Below, in pieces: positions 54,400 through 64,000 of a stretch of 64,000 nt of DNA (position 1 is the first letter of the stretch; every line of letters begins with the position of its first letter). The notes beneath the pieces are model-generated. The model saw only the letters and a program-made list of their open reading frames with translations, was not told the origin of the DNA and ran no database searches. This DNA is from Taeniopygia guttata. Lineage: Eukaryota > Chordata > Aves > Passeriformes > Estrildidae. The DNA is taken from NCBI RefSeq assembly GCF_048771995.1, contig NC_133024.1, positions 91,296,501-91,360,500 of the forward strand, read 5' to 3'. The position numbers and the translations under genes were made by a program.

Positions 54400-54573
54400 T
54401 GGCGACGGGGAGAAAATGGAGCCGTTAGGGACCCAGCGTGCCTACGTTTCCCAGCGGTCCCCGGGCGGCTGCGCATGCGCGAGGCAGGGCTGGCTGGAAG
54501 GCGGGAGGGGAGGAAGGGAGGATGAGGGTGGCCGCCGAGCGAGCTTGCTGCGGCTCCCTCAGCCCGCGCAGTG
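54400..54573 (+). ncRNA. Candidate first exon of a transcript divergent from ING1
   Basis: A good donor CAGTG/GTGAGG (GT at 54574-54575) lies on the + strand next to the NRF1 sites. A strong acceptor (long T run plus ACAG ending at 54942) follows 370 bases later. The left end is a guess. Open frames here are composition artefacts, so a non-coding divergent RNA is the best reading. Confidence 0.3.
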
Positions 54574-54942
54574 GTGAGGGAAGGGTCACCGGGAGACGCC
54601 GCCGGCGGCTGCGTAGTAGAAGAGGCCGGCGGCGGAACGCCCCCGCCCCGCAGGGTTGCCGGCGGAAAGGGCTCACTGCCGGCGAGGAGGAGCAGAAGGG
54701 GCGCCCGGGTACAGCCCTGTGCTGCCCGTCTTCTCCCCGCCACAGTGACCGGCGGTCGTGCGGAGGAACTCCGCTCTCGGTCAGCATCGCCTTTGTGTCC
54801 CGGAGCCGCTGCCGTGTCCCGGAGCCTGCAGGCACCGGCTCTGCCAGGATCGAGGAGCGGGGAAGGCGGGGCTGGAAACACCTACCCCAGCTCTGCTGAA
54901 GCAAAACAACGTGCGCTTTCTGCCTCTTGTTTTTTTTTACAG

Positions 54943-55058
54943 ACGTCACTGGCAATCCCCTAATTTAGGGGAGACTGAGTCATCGCTTCTGAGCGGCCAG
55001 ACTCGCTGGTGCAGGCGCTGCTCGGCGAGGCCCTGACGCTGCGGGAGCGGCGGCCTGG
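54943..55058 (+). ncRNA. Candidate second exon of the divergent transcript
   Basis: Begins after the acceptor CTTGTTTTTTTTTACAG, with ACGTCACTGG (a CRE-like core), and could end at CCTG/GTGGGC near 55058. The acceptor is the stronger evidence; the end is tentative. Confidence 0.25.
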
Positions 55059-58000
55059 TGGGCACCTCAGCGGCTCAGCCCCTGCTAAATGGTTTTGCTG
55101 GTGCCATCAGCTTGGTGTGTGAACGCCAGAATTGGGGCTTTCAGGGAAGAACAGGCAGCTGTTTAGCAATACTTCCAGTATCCTCCCTTCCACCCTCCAC
55201 TGGGAGACATGCCCCCATAACTTTCTGAGGAGTGGAGACGGTACCACAGACCAAACTTTTTGAACTGATACCGACCCACTGCTTCGGGCAGATGTCAGAG
55301 GCACTTCCTTGTTTTCTGAAGATCCCTGTAAGTTCTCCCGTTATTTTCTTCCTCTCATTTGCTGTTTCCAGGAGTTGCTGCAAAAAAATTAGTTGCTGAA
55401 GTAAACCTCACATACACAAGATCTCAGGTTTTTAACTTAGAAGCACCATGGTGTTTAGGCAGTGCTCCAAGCCAGTGTTTCTGGACCTGTGTGCTTTGGT
55501 TTACTGCGGCATAGAGTTGTCTAATGGCTGCACTAGCCTGGGAATAGGTATTCCTATTCCAATTCTAGATTGTTGGCACCTATCTGGTAGTTAAAGCCTT
55601 CTTGCCTTCAAGAAGGTGAGCCACTGTCAGCAATTAAAGGTAGTTAACAGTCCCCTGGGTAGTGTAAGAATTCATGCCAATAATTATGACTCAGTAGAGG
55701 CAATCCATCTGTAAAGAATACAGATGAGTCCTAAAAAGAGTCATTCTTGCAAAAAAGGTAATCATCATTCTAGATGCACACAGGTAGTTACACATATGAA
55801 TCAGAAATTATTTTGTAAAAGTACCTGCTAATTTACTAAACATGAAGTTTTTTCCCCCCTCTTAGAAGATTAAAAAAAGAAAAATTAGGAAGGGAAACGC
55901 TGAAGTGTAATAGTAGCCTGCTAAGTTGCTGCAATACTATCTTTCAACAAAAGTATTGATAGTTCAGATGTGCTGAGTTTCGAGAACTTGGTATCATCTG
56001 GCTCTTAAAAGTCTACTAGATCCTCCTCTGTTAGCTTCTTATATGTTACTAGAAGAGTGACAGAGAAAACCATCATGGGATTTTGCACAAGTCCTTGGGA
56101 CAGGAAGAGGCTGAGCTCCCCTGATAATGCATTTGGTATCCTCTTTGAAGGTCCTCTTTTACAGCTCTTCAAGATGATGCTCAGCGCTTTCTGTAGTGCT
56201 GTAATGAAATATATACCTGTACCCAGAAATACCAATTCTCTGCAACCCCCTCTAAGCTCAGCAGCAGGTCAGCCATTGTTTTAGGAAGCTGGCAGGGGAG
56301 GGGGGAAGGGAAGGACAAAATCAGGTGTTATGAGTACAACTCTAGGGTGGAAAGTTTTAGAAGGTATGGAGCTGATGCCCACTGCTCATCTCTGCTTTTT
56401 CTCCTTTTCCTCTGGTTTCTTCTTATTTGGCCTCTTGTCTCTGACCTACAATAGGTGAGAGATGGGAGATTTTGAATAGAGTTTCAGATGTTTTTTTCAT
56501 ATTAGGGGCCCATTTCTTACCCTGGAGAAAACATTTACAAGTAGAAGTGAATGTCATGAATCAAAGAAGGAAGAGACTCTTGGGCTTCATTTTCTTCCTA
56601 TTTCCTGTATTTGACTAGAGGATAAAAGTATGTATCTCTTCTCCTTTGGCTCCCAAGCCCCTTTGCTCTGTTTATGAGAAATCTTTCCTATTTAGAAACC
56701 CAAAGAGGTTTTCAGAAGTTTCTTGAAGCTGTTGCCTTACTACAGATCTAAACTCACAGCAATTGGAATCAAGGGAACTTATAACCAGATCAACAACTTG
56801 CACAACAGCTGTGTCATATATATATACTATGTGTGTATATACAAAATATACTTCACATAATAGAAATGTTTTAGTAATTATAGTTTTTCCACTCATTATG
56901 GTTATCCCAGCTTCCCAGCTAATCAGCACAAAGTTCAGAATACTTGATATGAGGAACAGAAAATCCCAAACCTCCAAATGTTCCACAAATGCACATACTG
57001 CATAGCTGATAGGAGGAATTCTGCCTGCCTCCTTTCTCCTTCTCTGCCTTAGCTGAATATTGCTGTATGAAATACTATGTAATCATTACAGCTGTGTCTC
57101 TGTTAATTAGAAGTAATAGTGTCTTCTGATAATTTGTCATTATACTTTATAGTACAGACAAATCAGATGGGCTTATTCCTCCTAATGAATTGCTGTTTCC
57201 ACACCATTTAATAGCTTAATCCCTCTTCTATAGTTACATATGCTTGGAGGGGTTTTCCTTGCTTGTTTGTCTGTTTATTCTTTACGAGGCTAAATTCATG
57301 CTTATGTGGATGATGGCAATATAATTTTACAAGTCTGTTCCTTTTGCTTGTGGTTGTAAGTTTTGAGACAAAAGTACAAACAATTAACACGCAAGATGAG
57401 CAGAGCTGAGGTTTGCAAATATGAAGACCAGCAGAGTCATGGCTCACCCTCTCATGCAATATGCATTGGCTGTGCCCTGGATAGTATATACTGTTTACAG
57501 ATATTTAGGCAATAATTACCTGTTAATGTCACCAAATAATGTTGGATGAATAGATTCTAAAATCTGCAAAACAAATGTAGTTGTGTTTGTCCTTTTGCAG
57601 CCCAATATAGGCTCAAGAACTTAATGAACTTTCCAAATGCCTACCTAACATTGGCCTGCCATTCTAAACTTCTCCCTTTTTTTATCAAGTATTTCACATC
57701 TCTTCTGCTTGCCCCAAGGCAGTTGCACTCACTGCCTCTTCTCACACCTATTTTCTGACTACTGCCTTCTTTTTCTTTTGTGCTGCACTGGTGCACTTCC
57801 AAAGCATAGTGATCTTAAACAGTATTACACTGACATTAAAGGTCAGCAAAAAATTTTGACTGGCACAAGTAAATGTGCATTGCATTAGAAAGCCAAGGCA
57901 AATGCATCTGAGTTGTCCCAGAGCGTCACTAGAATGAACACAGATCAAGGGCAACATATTCCATGGGCTTTGCATTCCTTTAGTGAATTCAAGAGAGATC

Positions 58001-61000
58001 TACCTCAGCAGTTGGCGACCACTGACAAAGACACTAATCTAAAACCTGACTGAATTCATACCAATCCTCAGACTTGTTTCTGTCAGCTATGGTGCAGGAC
58101 CTAAACACTTCCAATGAAAAACAGGCAGTGTATGTCAGAGCAGTTGGTGGGTAGGTTTTCTGAACAGTAGTAGGTTGTGTTAAAAGCTAATAGACTTGTG
58201 GTAAGAGCAAGAAAGTTTAATTGGTTAAATATGGCCACCACCAATGAGTTTTCTCTTGCAGTGTTACTCCCTGTCCCCATAATGACTCTTTTCAAATAGG
58301 TTTCTCAAGATGATTTCTCTTTTATGAAACATACTCTTCACCTTGCAAATATTTGGTGGAATGGCCACTCAACATTTACAATATTTTTGAGCCAAGCACT
58401 TGTAGTAAGATTGAGGCAATTTTCAGTCTCCTTTTAAAAATCAAACAAGATTGTGGCACAAACCAATAAGCCCCTAGATTTTGTAAAAATAAAAAGACTA
58501 TAAAAGTTTAGTCAAAATGTGTCTGTAATTACAGATTACTACAGAGCACCAACAGAAATTCAGTCCACTGCAGTGACTGTAGCTCATCTTTGCTTCTGGT
58601 TTGCAATTTGTCTTTATAACCTTTGCCCCCATATTTTCTCAGGTTCAGGCTTCCTTGCAGGTTTCTCAACTAGAACTTGATGAGAAGGGCCACAGATACT
58701 GGAAACATGCTCTTGCTTAGCACAGCAAATGCAACCTTTTTCCTGTCAACAATTCTAAATCGGTGTGGTTGAATTTTTTATAAGAAAAAATACAGCATCT
58801 TTAGCAGTGAGGGGAAACTAAAAAATAACAAAGCATGTGTCTCCTAATGCTACATGGAAATGGAAAATTGTTTTTAGCTTTATTCATGTATAATACAAAA
58901 TATGCATCTTACCTCTGGGGGCAAATGTTATGGGTATTCCTGGGACTGGAAACTGGAAAATATAGAAGCCAGGCAAGCCAAAATCCCCAAAAATCCTCCC
59001 TGCTCACCACAGAAATGTTGCCAGCAGTGCTGGTGGACAGCACACACAGCTGTGCTTCTGACAGACTTCCTTCTTGATCAAGGATGGAAGGGAAATGTAC
59101 ATACTGCCTTCTTACACACAGAGATAAAGGAACAGAAAACATAGAGATCCCTTCTAAGGTGTTCAGGAGTTACACTTTTACCTTTGAGTTTCAGTTTTTG
59201 ATTTAAAGGAAGTTTTAGCCTTGATGACTCCTAAGAAAAACATGAGAACATGACCTGACACTATTAAATCCATGTGTGTCCTCTTGAGACAACAGTTTAC
59301 CTGAAGCTCAGACAGACATACCACAGTGAGATTGTGACTAAGAGCTGTACTGCTCTGCAGATCACATTTCCTCTTGGCTATTCAGCAAGTACTGAAGTAA
59401 CAGGAGTACAGCAGGCCCAGGCCTGGCACTGATCATGTGTACCTTGGCTCCAACTGCTCACAACCACCAAAGGCATCTTCTACTCCAGGTGGAAGCAAAA
59501 GTCTCCTTATGGCATGACATCTTTTGCTGCTATTCTGCCTTTCTGGTAGATGACTTGTGTCCTTGCACATGTCCCAGAGCAGGAGTACATAGGTGACATA
59601 AAGTGGAGGTATGCTTACAGCCACAGACCAATTGATTCTGAGAATGCTGGTATTGTTAACGTGAATAATTTATGTTTTTTATCCACCAGGATTAGTTTTG
59701 CTTTTATTTGAAACTAGGTTCTTTTTGTACTTCTGTGTTTGTAGAACACTTTCCACCATTCCACTGGATGTATTCTATTGCATTAAATCTCAAGCGTGAA
59801 TGATGTAAGCTGTTTATTTCAGACATTTATTAATTGTGACTTTTCCCACCGTCAGAAAAGAACATTTTACAGCAGCACAGTTTTGGGACTAAATGCTAAA
59901 AGCCAGTCTGGCTAGCACAGACACTAAGCCTTCTGAAACCAATGGGAAAGAAAAGGCTCTTGCATTCTTCTGATCTGTTGGCAGTTTTATCCATGATAGC
60001 TATACCTGGAATTAAGCCTAAAAAACATCCATTGTTACTTAGTATTGATTTGTACTCTGTCAAAGTGCTTGGAACTGTACAGAACAAAGAAGACAACACA
60101 GTTAATGACAACTCTTAACTAGATGTGTTTTGAACAGCAAGACATCAAAACCAGCTCATTATGGAAGCTGAAATAATTGGCTTGTGAAGCTTCCTGAGAA
60201 ACATACAAAGCAAACATTTACAAAGGTTATTGGATGGTATCCTGAATTTCATCCTAGGTAGTCTTAAATTAACAAGCCCATAAAATTGGTTTCTTATTTG
60301 ATCAAAAAGTTCAGATTGTTAAATGACAAATTCTATGGAAAGTACCTATTAAAAGGAAAAGGAAACATATGCCACTGGTAGGGCTTTATAGCTGATATGA
60401 TCTAAAATTAAGTAAGGTGTAGACAGACATCAAGTATTATGTAAAAGCAATAATTTTAAATGATCTTATTACTTATGAGAAAAATCTCTTAAAGTCATCC
60501 CTGGCAGATAGAAGAAGAAACAATACAAACACTTCTGTGAGGCAGCTCACCACAGGCAACCTGCAACACCCAGTCCAGAAAAGCTGTGAGCGTTCAGTAT
60601 TACCTTCCTCCCAAAGGCCAGCAAGGTGCCTTAGCAGGTAATGCAGTGGTCTGAGAGATCTGAAAAGGGTCTGCCTTGAACAGCCTGTTTAGAGGATTGT
60701 GTGGAATACAGGAGCAGGACAGACAATGTGCTGGCACTGGCAGTTCACTCATCTCTCCTTGTACAAGAGCAAGGGTGGCCACAATTGGAGCTCACAGGCC
60801 TTGAGTTCAACACATGCCAAGAGGGTGCTTCCTAAAGATGCACTAGACCTGCAGTACTCCTTGGCAAAGCCTGGGATTGATGTGGGTTCACAGAGAATGG
60901 GGAAATTAATGGTACAGAAATCTATGAGGATGGGTTCAAAAACTTGGGGGGGTGAGGCAAAAAAAAAAAAAATCACAAGATATTCACCTGAGGATGCCAT

Positions 61001-61038
61001 CTGGTTGGAAGCTGGGAAAATATCTGGGAAAATATACA
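55059..61038. other. Intergenic between ING1 and CARS2, no gene seen
   Basis: 6 kb of AT-rich sequence with no supportable coding exon and no recognised repeat. Open frames of 60-116 codons on both strands (for example around 56670-57000 and 60700-61050) lack family motifs. Confidence 0.55.
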
Positions 61039-61475
61039 CAGAATCATAGAAAGGCTTGGGTTGGAAAGGACCTTAAGGATGATCCAGTTTCAACCCCTCT
61101 GTCATGAGCAGAGAGACCTTTCACTTAGACCAGGTTGCTCAGAGTGCCATCCAACCTGGCCTTGAACACTTCCAGGGATCGGGCATCCACAGCTTCTCTG
61201 AGCAACCTGTTCCCAAACCTCCCTACCCTATGAATAAAGAATTTCTTCCTAACATCTATCTAAATCTGAGTTCAAAACTGTTCCCCCCGCCCCGTTCTAT
61301 CACTGTCTGTACATGTAAATGGTCGTTCTCTCCTTTTTTTTTTGTAAGTCCTCTTTAGTTACTGGAAAGTGCTGTAAGGTCTCCCTGGAGCCTTCTCCAG
61401 GTTGAACAACCATAGCTCTCTCAGCCTGTCTTCATAGGATACCTGTTCCATCCCTCTGATCATCTTTGTGATTAT
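61039..61475 (-). mobile_element. CR1 LINE, 5'-truncated copy
   Basis: Reverse-complement CR1 3' region. In order: CAGAATCATAGAAAGGCTTG, GGTTGGAAAGGACCTTAAGG, a GACCAGGTTGCTCAGAGTGC block, a CATCCAACCTGGCCTTGAAC block, AATAAAGAATTTCTTCCTAA, and AGGTTGAACAACCATAGCTC with TCTCAGCCTGTCTTCATAGG. A T run at 61332-61343 interrupts it. It lies about 0.7 kb upstream of the CARS2 CpG island. Confidence 0.94.
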
Positions 61476-61840
61476 AAGCTTGTGGAATTCTCACTTGTTT
61501 CCTTGGTACCTGCTCATAGTCACTTTTGGAAACAAGGTACTTGTTCAAAAATCCTTTTAGTACCCTTATGTCTGTTCCATTACACTGTTATTCATTCTAG
61601 TTGAGTAGCTTATAGTTTCCCAGTTGGTTCAAAATACTGCAGCCAGTTAAGCTCCATTTTCTTGATATGCTCTGAAAGAAAGAAAAAAAAAAATCCCCTA
61701 TGAGGAAGCAGACCTTGACAGTCAGCTGGGATAAAGGCCAGGGTACCTCACCAAGTACTCGGCAGCACTTGCTGTCATTTTTGAAAATGTCTAGGTCAGG
61801 TAACACTTTATACAAGTATGTGGGAGTCAAGGGGTGCATT

Positions 61841-61890
61841 AAGTGTTTTCTGAGACTGATTTATGAAGTGTTTTCTGAGACTCTGATTTA
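61841..61890. repeat. Short tandem duplication upstream of CARS2
   Basis: AAGTGTTTTCTGAGACTGAT at 61841 recurs at 61866 as AAGTGTTTTCTGAGACTCTG, each followed by TTTA. Two copies of about 25 bases. Confidence 0.9.
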
Positions 61891-62109
61891 TTATTTGCTA
61901 TAAAGTAAAACACAAGAATGTCACACCATGTTTTATTTTGAAGAGCTAACAGGCTGCCAGCCATTCTCTGACCTGAAAGGCAATGCAAAGATAGATTCAC
62001 TTCCTAAAGTGACCGAATTGACTTGCCACAGTGGAGACCATTATGCTGAATTAGTCACAGATTTCCTACAACCGTTTCCCTTAGAAACCTCGCTACGAAG
62101 AAGCCGCGC

Positions 62110-62640
62110 TGGGGTTACACCGAAGCACAAGGCCAGGTACGCGCGGTGCCAGCGACACCGGGCCGGCGCAGGCCCGCACCCCCCGCAGCGCGGCCGGGGC
62201 GGGGCGGAGCGGCCGCGGCGCTGCCCCGCGGCCCGGCGGGAGGCGGTGGGCCGGCCCGGCCCCGCCCGCAGGCCCCGCCCCTTCCTGCGCCCCGGCGGCC
62301 GCGGTCCGCTGCGGGTCCCGCGCAGGCGGCGCGGCTGTCACGGGTTTGTGCCGCTGCCCCCCCGCCGCCGGGCAGCGTGCGGGCCATGCTGCGCGGGGCG
62401 GCGGCGGCGGCCCGGCGGTGCGGGCTCGGGCTCGGGCCCGCTGCCGGCCGGGGGCAGGCGGGGGCGCGGCGGTGCTCGGGCGCGGCGCGGCGGCGGCGGC
62501 AGTGGGCGCCTCCGGCGGGGCGCGACAGCGGGATCGTGGCTTACAACAGCCGGAGCCAGAGCAAGGAGCCGCTCGTGCTGGCCACGGAAGGAGTGGCGAC
62601 CTGGTAGCGCCTTGCGGCGCGGCGGGCGGGCCTGGGGGTG
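62110..62640 (+). promoter_or_regulatory. CARS2: CARS2 CpG-island promoter
   Basis: An abrupt change at about 62100 from AT-rich DNA to very GC-rich, CpG-dense sequence that covers the CARS2 start. Two GC boxes (GGCCCCGCCCGC near 62258-62269 and GGCCCCGCCCCTTCC at 62271-62285) lie 100-130 bases before the ATG. No TATA box. Suits a broadly expressed gene for a mitochondrial enzyme. Confidence 0.8.
62386..62603 (+). CDS. CARS2: CARS2 exon 1: mitochondrial cysteinyl-tRNA synthetase, N terminus
   Basis: CARS2 joins cysteine to mitochondrial tRNA(Cys) in the matrix and also makes cysteine persulfides. This exon encodes residues 1-72 and two bases of Trp73. The start [20 protein letters not shown], then an Arg-rich stretch ending ARRRRQW, contains no acidic residue in its first 46 positions, a typical mitochondrial targeting sequence. 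It continues into [20 protein letters not shown] and GVATW, aligning with human VYNSLTGRKEPL...ASW. The donor is CCTG/GTAGCG (GT at 62604-62605), and the leftover TG joins G of exon 2 to make Trp. The ATG at 62386 is the first in this frame of the GC-rich leader and gives the family start. GC content is extreme, so frames on both strands are open here. The gene is head to head with ING1. Confidence 0.93.
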
Positions 62641-63171
62641 GCGGGGTGACAGGAGCGGTTTGTGTCCGGAAACAGCTCCTGTGTCCAGTTCTGGGCCCCA
62701 GTACACGAAAGATATGGAGCTACTGGAAAAGGTCTAGCGAAGTGTCACAGAGGTGACCAGAGGACCGGAGCACCTCTCTTGCTAGGAGAGACTGCAGTAG
62801 CTGGGCCTGTTAAGTCTAGAAAAGACTGAGAGGGGATGTCATCAATCCATATAAATATCTCGAAGATGGGTGTCAAGAGGATGGTGCCAGGCTCCTTTTG
62901 GCATTGCCTAGTGGCAAGAGTGGCTATAAACTAAACCACAAAAAGTTTCACCTCAGCATGGGAAATAACTTCTTTATGTTGAGGGTGGCAGAGCACTGGG
63001 AAAGGCTGTCCGGGTGGCTCCTGGAGTTTCCCTTTCTGCAGAAATTCAAAACCTGCCTGCACACATTCCTGTGTCACCTGCTGTAGGTGATCCTGCCTTG
63101 ATAGGGGTTTGGACTGGGTGATGTTCCAACCCTGACAAGTCTGTGATTCTGTTTGCCTCCCCTCTCTGCAG
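62604..63171 (+). other. CARS2: CARS2 intron 1, mostly a CR1 insertion
   Basis: A 568-base intron with donor GTAGCG and acceptor CCTCTCTGCAG ending at 63171. About 470 of its bases are one CR1 copy (separate entry) whose 3' end stops about 20 bases before the acceptor AG. Confidence 0.88.
62680..63152 (+). mobile_element. CR1 LINE copy inside CARS2 intron 1
   Basis: 5'-truncated CR1 in + orientation. In order: CCAGTTCTGGGCCCCAGTAC, GATATGGAGCTACTGGAAAA, GGAGCACCTCTCTTGCTAGG, GTCATCAATCCATATAAATA, GGTGGCAGAGCACTGGGAAA, TTGATAGGGGTTTGGACTGG and the terminal GTGATGTTCCAACCCTGACA with TCTGTGATTCTGT. The end abuts the acceptor pyrimidine tract of CARS2 exon 2, so the branch point is likely inside the CR1. 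Confidence 0.94.
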
Positions 63172-63222
63172 GTACAGCTGTGGGCCGACAGTGTATGACC
63201 ATGCACACCTCGGGCATGCCTG
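63172..63222 (+). CDS. CARS2: CARS2 exon 2: start of the catalytic domain (HIGH motif)
   Basis: A 51-base exon that completes Trp73 and encodes [16 protein letters not shown], leaving TG for the next Cys codon. This is the most conserved part of class I cysteinyl-tRNA synthetases. Cys76 in CGPTVYD is a ligand of the active-site zinc that recognises cysteine, and HLGH at residues 85-88 is the HIGH ATP-binding signature. The acceptor is CTCTCTGCAG ending at 63171; the donor GTGAGT follows at 63223. The phases of both junctions agree with the human gene as I recall it. The KMSKS motif and tRNA-binding parts lie beyond the right edge. Confidence 0.95.
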
Positions 63223-64000
63223 GTGAGTCGTGGATTGCAGCATGGGGCCATCCAGGCAGATACACAGTGCTGGACACCCCCGTGCCAGTGGTGCCAGGGG
63301 ATCCAGGTGGATACATGGTACTGGACATCCCCAGGCTGCAGTGTGTGTCCGAGACTGGTGACACGAGGCCCAGCCCTTCACCTCCTGTGCTGTGCAAAGG
63401 TCAAAAGTCTGTTTGTTATGTATTTTTTCCTCTTGGGCTGGGGTAGTCTGTAAAGGGGCTGTTGGTTCTGCTGCCTGACTGAGGCAGAGACAGTGCATGT
63501 CTTTGTCTGGGGAAGAAGCATTAGGAATGTGTGCAGTTTGTTTGGGTAGGGTGAGTTGTTACAAATCATATCAGCATAATGTGCTCATAATCTCATGTGG
63601 AAGAGTCCTCATCCTGGAGCAGAGCCTCTCAGCTGTGTGAAAAGAGTTTCACCACAGGTTTAGCTGGGACACTGTGTTTCCACCAAGGAAAAGCCATGCA
63701 GAACTGGCTAATAGAAAGGTACTTTCAAGATTCACAGATGAACACATCGCATCTTAAATCTCAGAAAAGTCAGGTAGCTTAAAGGCCTTTTTGCAGAGTA
63801 ACACTGCAGTGGCTTACTATGTTAAAAACAAAAAACCAATCCAGAACATCACAGGTTTTTCTCTGTAGTTCATTAGGATTGTTAGAACAATAAGCTGGTT
63901 TCATTATAAGTAACTTTGAAAAAGTACTTTAAATACACCAGAAGAGGCTGCTGGCACTTGTTTCAAAACAGCACACCTGATGAGTAGACTTTGCAGGATG
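63223..64000 (+). other. CARS2: CARS2 intron 2 (partial)
   Basis: Begins GTGAGT. The first ~150 bases are GC-richer with two similar short repeats (the GGATACATGG/GGCAGATACA regions), then AT-rich. The next exon is not in the window. Confidence 0.8.

Larger units (their letters stand above)
53450..54900. promoter_or_regulatory. ING1 upstream CpG island with NRF1 and CCAAT sites
   Basis: CpG-dense for about 1.4 kb. Elements seen: NRF1-like TGCGCACGCGCG (54381-54392) and TGCGCATGCGC (54470-54480), CCAAT at 54254-54258 and 54297-54301, and GC box GAGGGGGCGGG near 54368-54378. NRF1 and NF-Y sites with no TATA box are typical of bidirectional housekeeping promoters. Confidence 0.7.

Noticed and set aside
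53331-54428. A 365-codon + strand open frame upstream of ING1, and overlapping minus-strand frames
   Set aside because: Runs through microsatellites and a CpG island; peptide is low complexity (VCVCVC, THTHTH) and Arg/Pro-rich. Composition artefact.
61928-62737. A 269-codon + strand frame crossing the CARS2 promoter
   Set aside because: It is out of frame with the recognised CARS2 exon, crosses its splice donor, and is Arg/Gly-rich in the GC part.

Overview
This is vertebrate nuclear DNA, most likely from a bird and probably a songbird. The evidence is the repeats (many CR1 LINE fragments with the avian 3' end, plus an ERV-L type provirus with the gag seen in passerine genomes), compact introns, CpG-island promoters, and a gene order matching the ANKRD10 - ING1 - CARS2 block of human chromosome 13q34. 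Species cannot be fixed from the sequence alone.

Layout. (1) 1-9790: the last three coding exons and 3' UTR of ANKRD10 on the + strand (exons 1427-1662, 5146-5241, 8136-8602; poly(A) signal 9764-9769). Earlier exons lie off the left edge. (2) 9791-47324: a ~37.5 kb gene-poor interval between the converging 3' ends of ANKRD10 and ING1. It holds CR1 fragments, simple repeats, small tandem duplications and one ERV-L provirus on the minus strand (38821-43618) whose LTRs are clearly diverged but whose gag frame is open for 639 codons. (3) 47325-~54400: ING1 on the minus strand, two coding exons (53061-52926 and 48982-48279) giving a 279-residue protein equal in length to human p33ING1b. The 3.9 kb intron contains a second CpG island with a TATA/CCAAT promoter pointing the other way. 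(4) 54400-62100: the space between ING1 and CARS2, with splice signals for a possible divergent non-coding transcript next to the ING1 CpG island and one CR1 copy near CARS2. (5) 62110-64000: CpG-island promoter and first two coding exons of CARS2 on the + strand; the rest lies off the right edge.

The three genes are functionally separate. ING1 is a chromatin reader of H3K4me3, CARS2 is the mitochondrial cysteinyl-tRNA synthetase, and ANKRD10 is an ankyrin-repeat protein with no assigned biochemical activity. ANKRD10 and ING1 are tail to tail; ING1 and CARS2 are head to head about 9 kb apart. I found no rRNA, tRNA, CRISPR or prokaryote-type feature.

I did not find a clear new biological system. 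The observations most worth checking are the long open gag frame in an old provirus, the TATA/CCAAT promoter with a splice donor inside the ING1 intron, the divergent splice signals upstream of ING1, a coding-looking read-through after the second ANKRD10 exon in this window, and CARS2 intron 1, which is mostly one CR1 copy ending about 20 bases before the acceptor.
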